Source: Pseudotabrizicola algicola
Lineage (GTDB): Bacteria; Pseudomonadota; Alphaproteobacteria; Rhodobacterales; Rhodobacteraceae
Assembly (NCBI RefSeq): GCF_010915705.1
Contig: NZ_JAAIKE010000003.1
Location: forward strand, 248,001 to 312,000
DNA: 64,000 bases
Reading direction: 5' to 3'
Of this stretch, positions 31,054 through 40,324 are shown piece by piece; within the stretch, counting starts at the first letter, position 1; every line of letters begins with the position of its first letter. The notes under the pieces are model-generated. The model saw only the letters and a list, made by a program, of their open reading frames with translations. It was not told where the DNA came from and did no database searches. The position numbers were made by a program, and so were the translations under genes.

Positions 31054-32367
31054 ATGGACGGGCAGTCGGAAGTGATCACGCAGACGCTGGACTGGCTGGA
31101 GCAGGCCGGACAGATCGCGCTGGGCTGGCTGTTTTCGCCGGCGGCGTGGTCGCAATTTGCCTTGCTGGCGCTGGCCTATCTGCTGGCGCGCGCCGTGGCG
31201 GGGCGCCTGGCGGCGGTGATGACGCGGGTGCTGACGCCGCAGGGCGATGCGGTGGGCCTGTTTGCCACCGCGCGGCGCTTTGCCCTGCTGTTCCTGCCCC
31301 TGATGCTGCCGCTGATCGCCTATGCGCTGACCGCAACCGGCGAAAGCCTGACGCGGACGATGTTCGGCTCGGGCGAGGTGATTGCCTTTGGCAAGCGGGT
31401 GTTCCTGTTTCTGGCGGCGCGGGCGTTGGTCGCGCATGTGCTGACCGACCCGTTCCTGCATCTTCTGGGCAAGTTCGTGCTGGTTCCGGTGGCGGCGCTC
31501 TATGCGCTGGGGGTTCTCGACGAGATCACGCTGGCGCTGGCCGAGACGCGGGTGGAACTGGGCAACATCCAGTTTTCGGCGCTGTCGCTGATCCGCGGGG
31601 TGATCGCGGGGTCGCTGCTGTTCTGGCTGGGCAGCTGGTCGAACCGGCAATCGGCCAGCTATATCAAGGCCAAGCAGGAATTGCGCCCCGCCACGCGCGA
31701 GTTGGCGGTGAAGGCGGCCGAGATCGTGATCTTCGGCGCGGCCTTCCTGCTGCTCATGAGCATCATGGGCATCGACCTGACGGCGATTGCCCTGCTGGGG
31801 GGTGCCTTGGGTGTGGGCATCGGGCTGGGGTTGCAGCAGATCGCGGCCAATTTCATCTCGGGGATCATCCTCTTGGTCGAAGGACAGACCACGGTAGGGG
31901 ACTACGTGGAACTCGATGGCGGCGAGAAGGGCACCATCGTGAAGATGACCGCCCGCGCCTGCGTGCTGGAGACGTTTGACGGCAAGTGGATCGTGGTGCC
32001 GAACGAGCATTTCATCACCAGCCGCGTCATCAACTATTCCGATCAGGGCAGCGCCAACCGCTATGAGGCGGAGTTTTCGGTGAGCTATGACACCGACATC
32101 AACCGCGTGCCCGCGATCATCGAGGCGGCGGTGGCGGCCTTGCCCTTTGTGCTGACCAAGCCTGACGGGCCGGATTGCGAACTGGCAGGGTTTGGCGAGT
32201 CTTCGGTGGATTTCGTGGTGGAATACTGGGTCAGCGGCATTGATGACGGGGCAAACAAATACCGCTCGCCCGTGCTGTTCGCGATCTGGAACGCGCTGAA
32301 GGCCGAAGGGATCGAGATGCCGTTTCCGCAGCGGGTGGTTCACTTGCGCCCCGCGCCCGCCGCATGA
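31054..32367 (+). CDS. Mechanosensitive channel of the MscS family
   Basis: A 437-residue membrane protein with four or five hydrophobic helices in the first 230 residues. The pore helix is the Gly/Ala-rich stretch ALLGGALGVGIGLGLQQIAANF. It is followed by the beta-domain entry ISGIILLVEGQTTVGDYVEL and IVVPNEHFITSRVINYS. It opens under membrane tension to release solutes during osmotic downshock. The extended N-terminus compared with E. coli MscS points to the YjeP/YbdG-like medium-sized group. It overlaps the next gene by four bases. Confidence 0.88.
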   Translation: MDGQSEVITQTLDWLEQAGQIALGWLFSPAAWSQFALLALAYLLARAVAGRLAAVMTRVLTPQGDAVGLFATARRFALLFLPLMLPLIAYALTATGESLTRTMFGSGEVIAFGKRVFLFLAARALVAHVLTDPFLHLLGKFVLVPVAALYALGVLDEITLALAETRVELGNIQFSALSLIRGVIAGSLLFWLGSWSNRQSASYIKAKQELRPATRELAVKAAEIVIFGAAFLLLMSIMGIDLTAIALLGGALGVGIGLGLQQIAANFISGIILLVEGQTTVGDYVELDGGEKGTIVKMTARACVLETFDGKWIVVPNEHFITSRVINYSDQGSANRYEAEFSVSYDTDINRVPAIIEAAVAALPFVLTKPDGPDCELAGFGESSVDFVVEYWVSGIDDGANKYRSPVLFAIWNALKAEGIEMPFPQRVVHLRPAPAA

Positions 32368-33524
32368 CGGATGCGCTGGTCATAGGGGCGGGTCCGGCGG
32401 GGCTGATGGCGGCAGAGGCGCTGGCACTGGCGGGGCGGCAGGTGGTGGTGGCCGAGGCCAAGCCGACGCCGGCGCGCAAGTTCCTGATGGCGGGGAAATC
32501 GGGGCTGAACGTCACCAAGGACGAGCCCTTGGCCGATTTTGCCGCCGCTTATGACAGTGATCTGCTGGCCCCGATGCTGGCCGGTTTTGGACCGGCCGAG
32601 GTGGCGCAATGGTGCCGAGATCTGGGGCAGGAGGTGTTTACCGGCACTTCGGGGCGGGTGTTTCCGCTGGCGATGAAGGCGTCGCCGCTCTTGCGGGCAT
32701 GGCTGGCGCGGCTGGCGGGGCAGGGGGTGGACCTGCGCACGCGCTGGCAGTGGCAGGGGTGGGAGGATGGTGCCTTTCGCTTTGCCACGCCCGAGGGCGC
32801 GCGGCTGCTGCGCCCGCGTGTGACGGTGCTGGCGCTGGGCGGCGCGAGTTGGGCGCGGCTGGGGTCGGATGCGGCATGGGTGCCGTGGCTGGCGGCGCGC
32901 GGGGTGCAGATTGCGCCGTTCAAGCCCGCCAACATGGGCTTTGCCGTGGCGTGGTCGGACCATATGGCGGCGCATTTCGGCCAGCCGATCAAGGCGGCGC
33001 TTTTGCGCGCCGGCCCGCAGAGCGTGCGGGGGGAGTTCGTGCTGTCGGCGCGCGGGGTGGAGGGGAGCGCCATCTATGCCCTGAGCCGCGCCCTGCGCGA
33101 GGGCGCGGCGCTGACCGTCAACCTGTTCCCCGATCTGGCCCCGCTGGCGCTGGCGGCCCGCATCGCGCGGCTGAAACGGTCGGACAGTCTGGGCAACCGG
33201 CTGCGCAAGCTGGGCTTGCCCGCGCCCGCCGCCGCGCTGGTGATGGAGTTTGGCCGCAACCTGCCGCTGGAGGAGGCGCTGACCGCGCTGCCGGTTCCGC
33301 TGCTGGGCCCGCGCCCGATGGACGAGGCGATTTCCACCGCAGGCGGCATCCGGCGCGAGGCGCTGACAGAAGGATTGGAGTTGCGCGCGCTGCCCGGTGT
33401 CTTCGCCTGCGGCGAGATGCTGGACTGGGAGGCCCCGACCGGCGGATATCTGTTGACCGGCTGCTGGGCCTCTGGACTCTGGGCGGGGAACCATGCTGCG
33501 ATGGTGCGGGGGGCTGACCCCTGA
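32364..33524 (+). CDS. BaiN/HI0933-like NAD(P)/FAD-dependent oxidoreductase
   Basis: A 386-residue flavoprotein. The FAD-binding dinucleotide motif is VIGAGPAGLMAAEALALAGR at the N-terminus. KFLMAGKSGLNVTK is the hallmark of the HI0933/YhiN/BaiN family, and CGEMLDWEAPTGGYLLTGCWASG near the C-terminus binds FAD. I recognise it as the subgroup catalogued as TIGR03862. Substrate unknown. It overlaps the channel gene by ATGA, but I infer no functional link. Confidence 0.85.
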   Translation: MTDALVIGAGPAGLMAAEALALAGRQVVVAEAKPTPARKFLMAGKSGLNVTKDEPLADFAAAYDSDLLAPMLAGFGPAEVAQWCRDLGQEVFTGTSGRVFPLAMKASPLLRAWLARLAGQGVDLRTRWQWQGWEDGAFRFATPEGARLLRPRVTVLALGGASWARLGSDAAWVPWLAARGVQIAPFKPANMGFAVAWSDHMAAHFGQPIKAALLRAGPQSVRGEFVLSARGVEGSAIYALSRALREGAALTVNLFPDLAPLALAARIARLKRSDSLGNRLRKLGLPAPAAALVMEFGRNLPLEEALTALPVPLLGPRPMDEAISTAGGIRREALTEGLELRALPGVFACGEMLDWEAPTGGYLLTGCWASGLWAGNHAAMVRGADP

Positions 33525-33584
33525 GGGCGCATCCTGCGCAACAGCAGCGCGCGGGTGGGGCCTGTGTTTTGCAAGGGGGGTGCG

Positions 33585-34052
33585 ATGCGCATCATTTTGG
33601 CGGCGGTTTTGTTGGCGGCGAGCCTGCCCGCGACGGGTATGGCCTGTTCAAAGCCTTCGGGTGCGGCGGGGCTGGAGCGGGGGCTGGTGCAATGGATCAA
33701 CCAGGAGCGGCAGGCGAGGGGATTGGCGGCGCTGCGCCCGTCGGACAAGCTGGCGGCAGCGGCGCAGCAACATGGCTGTGACATGGCCACACGCGGCTAT
33801 TTCGCCCATCGCCGCGACGGGGGGCCAAGCATGGGCGACAGGGCGCGGGCGAATGGCTATGCCTTTCGCAAGATGGTCGAAAATCTGGCCCATTCGCGCA
33901 ATGCCAGCGTCGACTCGGCTGCGGGCATCTGGCGCAATTCACCGCAGCACTGGGCGAATATCCTGTCGCCCGAGATGCGCGATATCGGGGTTTCGGTGAC
34001 CACCGGTGGCGGCCGGATTTACTGGGTGATGAAGGCGGCGCAGGCTAGGTAA
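33585..34052 (+). CDS. Secreted CAP (SCP/PR1) domain protein
   Basis: A 155-residue protein. The signal peptide MRIILAAVLLAASLPATGMA is followed by a CAP domain: LVQWINQERQARGLAALRPSDKLAAAAQQHGCDMA, with the metal-type His in QQHG, then VENLAH and W..SPQHWANILSPEM, the second His. Bacterial CAP proteins are periplasmic and of largely unknown role. I start at the ATG at 33585 with AAGGGGGG upstream. The end overlaps the convergent gene by eight bases. Confidence 0.85.
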   Translation: MRIILAAVLLAASLPATGMACSKPSGAAGLERGLVQWINQERQARGLAALRPSDKLAAAAQQHGCDMATRGYFAHRRDGGPSMGDRARANGYAFRKMVENLAHSRNASVDSAAGIWRNSPQHWANILSPEMRDIGVSVTTGGGRIYWVMKAAQAR

Positions 34053-34362
34053 CGGTGACACCTGCCGCAAGCCGTGTCGCGCCCTGCGGCAGATCGGGCA
34101 GCGGCGGCTGCGTGCCTTGCCAGAAACACAGGCGGATATGCGGGCCAAGGGCGGGGTCCGAGACGTGATCCCATGCCAGATGGAAGCCTTCCATCAACAG
34201 GCCCTCGGCATAGAACAGGATTTCTTCGGTCTCGAGCGATTCGCCCGCCGCATCCGACCAGCCGCCGTCCTTGTGCCAGAGCACATAGGCCTCGATCGTC
34301 TTGTGCTTGCGTGTGATCTGGTCAAGCGGGGCGAGACGCGGGTCTTGGTCTGGGTCTGACAT
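34045..34362 (-). CDS. Conserved hypothetical protein, 105 residues
   Basis: A small soluble protein without signal peptide or membrane helix. Features are HKTIEAYVLWHKDGGWSD, ILFYAEGLLMEGFHLAWDHVSD and a Pro-rich C-terminus. I know of no function. It ends inside the convergent CAP gene and starts about 40 bases downstream of holA on the same strand, so it may be the last gene of the leuS-lptE-holA transcript. Confidence 0.7.
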   Translation of the reverse strand: MSDPDQDPRLAPLDQITRKHKTIEAYVLWHKDGGWSDAAGESLETEEILFYAEGLLMEGFHLAWDHVSDPALGPHIRLCFWQGTQPPLPDLPQGATRLAAGVTVT

Positions 34363-34405
34363 CGGGGCTTTCCGGTGGCGGCTTGCGGTTGCGGCGAGGA
34401 TAGGC

Positions 34406-35419
34406 CTAGCGCCGTGTCATGGCCAGACGGATCAGCGCGCGTTCCATCAGCGCCATGCCCGGCGCGCGGGAGGCCGAGCGCAGGGTCAGGTCGGTTTCGA
34501 GCAGGTCCGACACGGCGCGTTCCAGCAGGCGCATGCCCCAGGCCTGCGCCTGCCGCTGCATCTGGTCGCGCCTCGGGCCGAAGACCCGTGCCTTTTGCAG
34601 GCCACTTGCGATGCCCGCAGGGTCGGAGGCCGCGATGTGCAGCGCCTTGAAATGGCGCAGGGCCTGAATGCAGATGGTGACGGGCAGCACGCCCTGGCCT
34701 TCGAGCCGCCGCATCAAGAGGCCGATGGCAGGCGCGCGGCCATCGGCGACGGCGTGCAGCAGGTCATCGACCTCGGCCTCAAGCGTGGCGGGGGCCATCG
34801 CGGCCACATCGGCGGGGGTCAGCGGGGTGGGGTCGCCGTGTTTGTAGAGCGCGATCTTTTCCAGCGTCTGGCGGAAATCGCCGGGGTCGAGCGCGCGGGC
34901 CAGCGTGGTGAGGTCGGCCATCGCCTCGCGGTCGATGCTGGCAAGCCCGGCCTTCTTCAGCGCATCCTCGATTTCCTCGCGCGTGGGCGGATCGTCGTAG
35001 AGGATGGCGCAGAAGGCCTGCGTGTGCTTTTCGAACAGGGTCTTGAGCGCGGATTTCGCGGTGAGGTTGCCCGCCGTCACCACGATGGTGGCATCGCCCG
35101 GCTTCCAGTCCTTGAGGGCTGAACCGATGGCGGGGGCCAGCGTGTCGGTCGCATCCTCGACAAAGGCCACGCGCGGGCCGGGAAAAAAGCCGACCGCCTT
35201 GATCGCATCGAGCAGGGCCGCGCCATCCTTGCGCAGCTCCGCGCCCTGAATCCGCGTCAGGCGCATTTCGCCCTCGCCCTCGGGGCCGATCAGCGCGGCG
35301 ATCACCTCTTGCCGTTTGAGCGCGACGCGCATGGCATCGGCCCCTGCGATCAGCAGACCGGCCTTGGTCGGGTCGGGCTTGGCGAAATAGCGGCTGGCTT
35401 CGATCCCCTTGAGGATCAT
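34406..35419 (-). CDS. holA: DNA polymerase III subunit delta
   Basis: A 337-residue clamp-loader subunit. LIAGADAMRVALKRQEVIAALIG near the N-terminus and AGNLTAKSALKTLFEKH, YDDPPTREEIEDALKKAG are recognisable HolA segments. It opens the beta clamp during loading. It overlaps lptE by four bases. The leuS-lptE-holA order is common in Alphaproteobacteria and supports the assignment of this weakly conserved family. Confidence 0.9.
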   Translation of the reverse strand: MILKGIEASRYFAKPDPTKAGLLIAGADAMRVALKRQEVIAALIGPEGEGEMRLTRIQGAELRKDGAALLDAIKAVGFFPGPRVAFVEDATDTLAPAIGSALKDWKPGDATIVVTAGNLTAKSALKTLFEKHTQAFCAILYDDPPTREEIEDALKKAGLASIDREAMADLTTLARALDPGDFRQTLEKIALYKHGDPTPLTPADVAAMAPATLEAEVDDLLHAVADGRAPAIGLLMRRLEGQGVLPVTICIQALRHFKALHIAASDPAGIASGLQKARVFGPRRDQMQRQAQAWGMRLLERAVSDLLETDLTLRSASRAPGMALMERALIRLAMTRR

Positions 35420-35901
35420 GCCCAGGCGTCCGAGGTGGCGATGAGGCGGGTCACGATCTGGTCTGCCAGCATCCGCATCAGCCGGAAGGCGGCATCCTGT
35501 TCGGCGGCAAGGCCCGCGACCGTGCTGCCGGTGGCGGAATAGGCGGTGAAGCCCTGCACCCGCCCGCCGGTGACGCGCTGCCCGCTGTCGCGGCTGGTCA
35601 GCGTCCAGTCGATATGGCCGGTCAGGTGATAGCGGGTGATGGCGTTTTCGGGGGTGATTCCGAGCGTCTCGGCCTTGGTGACGATGGTATAGGCCAGATC
35701 AAAGCGCGGGGCCTGCGGGCGGCCCAGCCGTTCTTCCAGCCGTTCGACCAGATCGAAGCCCAGCTTGTCATTCGGGTCTGCCACGCGGATGCGCCCTTCC
35801 AGCGCCCGTGCCGCCCCGCCCGGTCCATAGGCCGGGGCGAAGCCGCAGGCCATCAGGGCCAGTGGCGCAAAAAGCACAGATCTGCGGTCAGGCAACGACA
35901 T
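35416..35901 (-). CDS. lptE: LPS assembly lipoprotein LptE
   Basis: A 161-residue outer-membrane lipoprotein. The lipobox is LMAC with Cys at residue 19 ([13 protein letters not shown]); GFxPxY after the Cys is characteristic of LptE. It plugs the LptD barrel that exports lipopolysaccharide. The gene overlaps leuS by 14 bases and holA by 4, so all three are tightly coupled. Confidence 0.9.
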   Translation of the reverse strand: MSLPDRRSVLFAPLALMACGFAPAYGPGGAARALEGRIRVADPNDKLGFDLVERLEERLGRPQAPRFDLAYTIVTKAETLGITPENAITRYHLTGHIDWTLTSRDSGQRVTGGRVQGFTAYSATGSTVAGLAAEQDAAFRLMRMLADQIVTRLIATSDAWA

Positions 35902-38452
35902 TTATGATACGCCCCGGCACGACGATGATCTTCTTCACCGGCTGACCGGCAAGGAACCTGACCACATCCTCATTCGCCAGCGCGATCTTTTCAACCTCGG
36001 ATGCGGGCATGTCCTTGGGCACGCTGATTTCTGCCCGACGCTTGCCGTTGATCTGGATCGGCAGGATCACGGTGTCATCGACCAGCAGCGCCGGATCGGC
36101 CTTCGGCCAAGGGGCCTGGCAGCACAGGCCCTGCCCGCCCTGATAGGTCCAGATCGATTCTGCGATATGCGGCACCATCGGCTGCATCAGTTGCGCCAGC
36201 GTGCGGATCGCCTCTTTCATCACCGGGGTGGAGGCATTGGCCTTGGCCAGCGTGTTGGTGAAGCCGTAAAGCACCGCGATGGCCTTGTTGAAGGCAAAAC
36301 TCTCGATGCCGCGTGTCACCTCGTCGATGGCCTTGGCGGTGGCGCGGCGCAGGTCGTCGTCACCTTCGCCCTTGTGACCTTCCGGCATCTCGCCGATGCG
36401 CGAACACAGGGTCCAGACGCGGGAGAGGTGCTTGAAGGCGGCTTCGGCGCCCGATGAGGTCCATTCCACATCGCGTTCCGGCGGGCTGTCGGACATCACG
36501 AACCAGCGCGCGGTATCGGCCCCGAAAGAGGCGATGATGTTCATCGGATCGACGACGTTCTTCTTCGATTTCGACATCTTGGCCGAGGGGATCACCTCGA
36601 CCGCGGTGCCGTCGGCCAGCGTCGCGCCCGAGTCACTGCGCACGATGTCTTCGGGCAGGTGGTAGACGGGGCGGCCATTGGCATCGCGCGTCATGTAGAT
36701 CTCGTGCGTGACCATGCCTTGGGTGAAGAGCGCGTTGAACGGCTCGATGGCCGAGTGCGGCAGGTGGCCGGTCTTGGCCATCGCACGGGCGAAGAAGCGC
36801 GAGTAGAGCAGGTGGAGAATCGCGTGTTCGATGCCGCCGATATACTGGTCGACGTTCATCCAGTAGGCCGCATCCTCGGCCACGGTCGGCGTCTGGGCGC
36901 GCGGCGCGGTGAAGCGGGCGTAATACCACGACGAATCGACGAAAGTATCCATCGTGTCGGTTTCGCGCCGTGCCGCCGCACCGCATCGGGGGCAGGTGCA
37001 ATCGCGCCATGTCGGATGGCGGTCGAGCGGGTTGCCCGGCACATCGAAGCTCACGTCATCGGGCAGGCGGACGGGCAGGTTTTCCTTGGCCTCCGGCACC
37101 ACGCCGCAGGCGGGGCAATGCACGACAGGGATCGGGCAGCCCCAGTAACGCTGGCGCGACACGCCCCAATCCCGCAGGCGGAACTTGGTGACGCCGGTGC
37201 CGTAACCGGTTGATTCGGCATGGGCAATCGCGGCGGCGACGGCCTCGTCGCCCGTCTGCACCTCGGCTCCGGCGAAGCCGCGCAGATAGCGCACGCGTTC
37301 GGATTTCATCGGCACATAGGCTTCGGCCAGCGCCTCATCGCTTGCTGCGCCGCGCTCTTCGGGGGCAAAGACCGCCTTGATCGGCAGGCCGTATTTGGTG
37401 GCGAAGTCGAAGTCGCGCTGGTCATGCGCGGGGCAGCCGAAAATCGCGCCGGTGCCGTAATCCATCAGGATGAAGTTCGCGATCCAGACCGGCAGTTCCC
37501 AGTTGGGGTCCAGCGGGTGTTTCACGCGGATGCCGGTGTCAAAACCGATCTTCTCGGCGGTTTCCAAAGCCTCGGCCGTGGTGCCGCCCAGACGGCACCG
37601 GGCGAGGAAGGCCGCAACCTTCGGGTCCGATTCCAGCGTCTTGGCCAGCGGGTGATCGGCGCTGATGGCGGCAAAGGATGCGCCCAGCAGCGTGTCGGGG
37701 CGGGTGGTATAGACCTCGAGCTTTTCAAAGCCTTCTGGCGCGCCCACGGTTTCGAAGGCGAATTGCAGCCCGCGCGAGCGGCCGATCCAGTTGGCCTGCA
37801 TCAGCCGCACCTTTTCCGGCCAGTTGGTCAGCCCGTCGAGCGCGGAGAGCAGCTCCTCGGAATAGTCGGAAATCTTGAAGAACCATTGTGTCAGCTCGCG
37901 CCGTTCCACCGCCGCGCCCGACCGCCAGCCCTTGCCGTCGATGACCTGTTCATTGGCCAGCACGGTCATGTCGACCGGGTCCCAGTTCACCACCGCATTC
38001 TTGCGATAGACCAGACCGGCCTCCATCATGTCGATGAACATGGCCTGTTGCTGGCCGTAGTATTCGGGGTCGCAGGTGGCGAATTCGCGGGTCCAGTCGA
38101 TGGACAGGCCGAGGGGCTTCATCTGCGCGCGCATGTCGGCGATGTTGCCGTAGGTCCAGTCCTTGGGATGGCCGCCGCGTTCCATCGCGGCGTTCTCGGC
38201 GGGCATGCCAAAGGCATCCCAGCCCATCGGGTGCAGCACCGAAAAGCCTTGCGCGGATTTGTAGCGCGCGACCACATCGCCCATCGTGTAGTTGCGCACA
38301 TGGCCCATGTGGATGCGCCCTGACGGGTAGGGGAACATCTCGAGCACGTAATACTTGGGCTTCGCCGGATCGCGGCGCGCCAGAAACGCCTGGGCCTGAT
38401 CCCAGGCGGATTGCCATTTCGGTTCGATCTGGGCGGGTTCGTAGCGCGACAT
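35888..38452 (-). CDS. leuS: Leucyl-tRNA synthetase
   Basis: An 854-residue class I synthetase. The HIGH motif appears as [11 protein letters not shown] near residue 45, the KMSKS loop as [13 protein letters not shown] near 610, and the editing domain lies between them ([20 protein letters not shown]). The family-typical N-terminus [14 protein letters not shown] sets the start at 38452; an open frame upstream to 38626 reads through noncoding sequence. It charges tRNA-Leu in the cytosol. Confidence 0.96.
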   Translation of the reverse strand: MSRYEPAQIEPKWQSAWDQAQAFLARRDPAKPKYYVLEMFPYPSGRIHMGHVRNYTMGDVVARYKSAQGFSVLHPMGWDAFGMPAENAAMERGGHPKDWTYGNIADMRAQMKPLGLSIDWTREFATCDPEYYGQQQAMFIDMMEAGLVYRKNAVVNWDPVDMTVLANEQVIDGKGWRSGAAVERRELTQWFFKISDYSEELLSALDGLTNWPEKVRLMQANWIGRSRGLQFAFETVGAPEGFEKLEVYTTRPDTLLGASFAAISADHPLAKTLESDPKVAAFLARCRLGGTTAEALETAEKIGFDTGIRVKHPLDPNWELPVWIANFILMDYGTGAIFGCPAHDQRDFDFATKYGLPIKAVFAPEERGAASDEALAEAYVPMKSERVRYLRGFAGAEVQTGDEAVAAAIAHAESTGYGTGVTKFRLRDWGVSRQRYWGCPIPVVHCPACGVVPEAKENLPVRLPDDVSFDVPGNPLDRHPTWRDCTCPRCGAAARRETDTMDTFVDSSWYYARFTAPRAQTPTVAEDAAYWMNVDQYIGGIEHAILHLLYSRFFARAMAKTGHLPHSAIEPFNALFTQGMVTHEIYMTRDANGRPVYHLPEDIVRSDSGATLADGTAVEVIPSAKMSKSKKNVVDPMNIIASFGADTARWFVMSDSPPERDVEWTSSGAEAAFKHLSRVWTLCSRIGEMPEGHKGEGDDDLRRATAKAIDEVTRGIESFAFNKAIAVLYGFTNTLAKANASTPVMKEAIRTLAQLMQPMVPHIAESIWTYQGGQGLCCQAPWPKADPALLVDDTVILPIQINGKRRAEISVPKDMPASEVEKIALANEDVVRFLAGQPVKKIIVVPGRIINVVA

Positions 38453-38713
38453 GGTCAGGACCTCCGGAGTGCAGGCTGGAGTTACACCGATGCGGGGCGA
38501 AAGGTCCAGTGGGCAGGCGGGGCTGGCCGAACAGACAAACGGGCGGCAGATCTTTCGACCCGCCGCCCGGCACAGACTCTGGCACTCGTTCAGGAACTCG
38601 CACGCAACGGGGTAACCGTCAGGCACTCATACGGAACGGCAAACAGGCACTCTTGCAAAACAGGCGAACAGGCAGCACTCGTCCGACACACACAAACCAT
38701 GCCACTCGTCAAA
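38453..38713. other. Noncoding leuS upstream region with spaced GCACTC motifs
   Basis: A 261-base gap. The hexamer GCACTC occurs near 38582, 38622, 38648 and 38673, with CCACTC near 38703, at intervals of about 26-40 bases (GAGTGC in the direction of leuS transcription). No gene is visible. The repeats are too short and irregular for a CRISPR. Confidence 0.45.
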
Positions 38714-39253
38714 TCACTTGGGCAGCAGCACCGCGTTCACCACATGGATGACGCCGTTGGACTGCTTGACATCACCGATGGTCACCTGTGATGCCTTGCC
38801 CGATTCATCGATGATGTAGAGCTTGTTGCCCCGCACGGTCGCCGACAGGGCGTCGCCCGACAGGGTCTGCATATGGAAGTAGCGGTCTTTCGAGGCGCGG
38901 GCGCGGCGCATGATCTCGGCGCCCGACAGATCGCCCGCCACGACATGCGCGGTGAGGATCTTGGTCAGGGTGGGCTTGTTCTCGGGCTTCAGCAGGGTTT
39001 CGACAGTGCCTGCGGGCAGCGCGTCAAAGGCGGCGTTGACGGGGGCGAAGACGGTGAACGGCCCCGGGCTTTGCAGCGCATCGACAAGTCCGGCGGCCTG
39101 CACGGCGGCGACAAGCGTGGTGTGATCTGCCGAGTTCACGGCGTTTTCGACAATGTTCTTCGATTCGAACATCGGCGCGCCGCCGACCATCGGATTTTCG
39201 GCAAGCGCAGGGGTGGCAAGGGCAAGCAACACGGCAACAACGGACAGTTTCAT
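38714..39253 (-). CDS. Secreted fasciclin (FAS1) domain protein
   Basis: A 179-residue protein. The signal peptide is MKLSVVAVLLALATPALA. A single FAS1 domain follows: TLVAAVQAAGLVDALQSPGPFTVFAPVNAAFDALPAG (motif H1) and the C-terminal GVIHVVNAVLLPK (motif H2). FAS1 proteins act in adhesion or envelope interactions. I use the ATG at 39253 with GGAGG seven bases upstream rather than the GTG before it. It interrupts the usual DUF3576-leuS adjacency. Confidence 0.9.
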   Translation of the reverse strand: MKLSVVAVLLALATPALAENPMVGGAPMFESKNIVENAVNSADHTTLVAAVQAAGLVDALQSPGPFTVFAPVNAAFDALPAGTVETLLKPENKPTLTKILTAHVVAGDLSGAEIMRRARASKDRYFHMQTLSGDALSATVRGNKLYIIDESGKASQVTIGDVKQSNGVIHVVNAVLLPK

Positions 39254-39370
39254 CACGCTTCCTCCAGGGGTGGCAGGCCACTATTGGCCGCCGATGCCAG
39301 GAATACGGGGCGACCCCGGAGGAAAGTTTCACCCGTGCCTGCAAAAAAATGCGAAAGGCGGTGCGAAATG

Positions 39371-39393
39371 AAGAAAGGGCGCCGCAGCGCCCT
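39371..39393 (-). terminator. Rho-independent terminator after DUF3576 gene
   Basis: AGGGCGC and GCGCCCT form a 7-bp stem with a 4-base loop, followed on the minus strand by TTCTT. It separates the DUF3576 gene from the fasciclin gene. Confidence 0.65.
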
Positions 39394-39420
39394 GTCAAGT
39401 CATTGATAATGCGGCAAATA

Positions 39421-39975
39421 TCAGAGGTTGCTGTCGCGGATACGCAACTGGCGCGCGCGGGTCAGGATGGCATCTTCGATGGCGCGCGCGGTTTCCGCCG
39501 ACACCGCGCCGCCGCCCCGCGCCTGAAGCGCAACGCGCAGCGAGCGGGCATCCAGCGCCGGGTCTTGCACATAGACGGTGGCGCGATAGGCGCGCCCGCC
39601 GCCCGGAGGCGTGCCATATCCGGTCGAGATCACCCCGGTGAACGGGTCCACCGACTCGATCGGCAGGAAATTGAGAATCTCGAGGCTGGCCTGCCAGAGG
39701 TATTTGTTCACCGCGACGGTGGTGTTCGGGTCGGTGCCGTTTCCGAACAGGTCCCAGATGGTGGACCGGCGCTGGTCTTCGCCGCTTGCCCGTGCGAGGG
39801 CGGCGCGCTGCGCATCCGCGCGGGCCTTCCGGTCAAGCTGGACATCACTCGGGACAGTGGTGGCAGAGCGGCGGAACAGCCCGCTGTCGCCACTGGCAAG
39901 ACCGCCGCCGCAGGCTGCAAGCCCGCCGACGAGTCCGGTCATGATGACACCCCGTGCCAGACGGTGAAAGAACAT
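39421..39975 (-). CDS. DUF3576 family lipoprotein
   Basis: A 184-residue lipoprotein with a signal peptide ending in the lipobox LAAC (GLVGGLAACGGG). The mature part contains STIWDLFGNGTDPNTTVAVNKYLWQASLEILNFLPIESVDPFTG, which I recognise as DUF3576, a family found across Alphaproteobacteria close to leuS and lptE. Function unknown; the location suggests an envelope role. The upstream gap (39976-40324) is shared with the divergent porin. Confidence 0.85.
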   Translation of the reverse strand: MFFHRLARGVIMTGLVGGLAACGGGLASGDSGLFRRSATTVPSDVQLDRKARADAQRAALARASGEDQRRSTIWDLFGNGTDPNTTVAVNKYLWQASLEILNFLPIESVDPFTGVISTGYGTPPGGGRAYRATVYVQDPALDARSLRVALQARGGGAVSAETARAIEDAILTRARQLRIRDSNL

Positions 39976-40324
39976 CCGCACCCCCGCGATTTCCTTGGTG
40001 TTGTCTAGCCTAGCCCTTGGGGCGTGCCAAGGCTTTTCACGCCAGACCCCGTGGCGGGGCGCGGCGCGGGCAGGGTTTTGCGTGTGCATCGCGCGGGCGC
40101 GATGTCTGGCGAGGTGTTCAATGCGCGACGGCGCGGTTGGTTCCCGCCAAAGCGGCGGGGCCGGGGGGTGGCGGGCGATATGTGGCATTGCTGCACCACG
40201 CTTTCCCGCTTTTTGGCGGCCATCGCTGTCAGCGTTGCAATCCGAGGGGTCTGGGTGGAAAACACCATCATTCCCACTGCGGACCTTCCTGCGGCGGGGC
40301 TTACCTTGAGGAAAGAGGGAAAAC
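39976..40324. promoter_or_regulatory. Divergent promoter region of DUF3576 gene and porin
   Basis: 349 noncoding bases. TTGCAA at 40235-40240 is a possible -35 for the porin, but the -10 is unclear. A G-rich stretch occurs near 40150-40190, and GAGGAAAGAGGGA supplies the porin ribosome site. I see no gene. Confidence 0.4.

Noticed and set aside
38453-38626. N-terminal extension of leuS
   Set aside because: The extension contains many Cys and no family similarity; the normal LeuRS N-terminus [13 protein letters not shown] starts at 38452.
38581-38705. Possible CRISPR-like repeats
   Set aside because: Only six conserved bases per repeat, irregular spacing and no cas genes.
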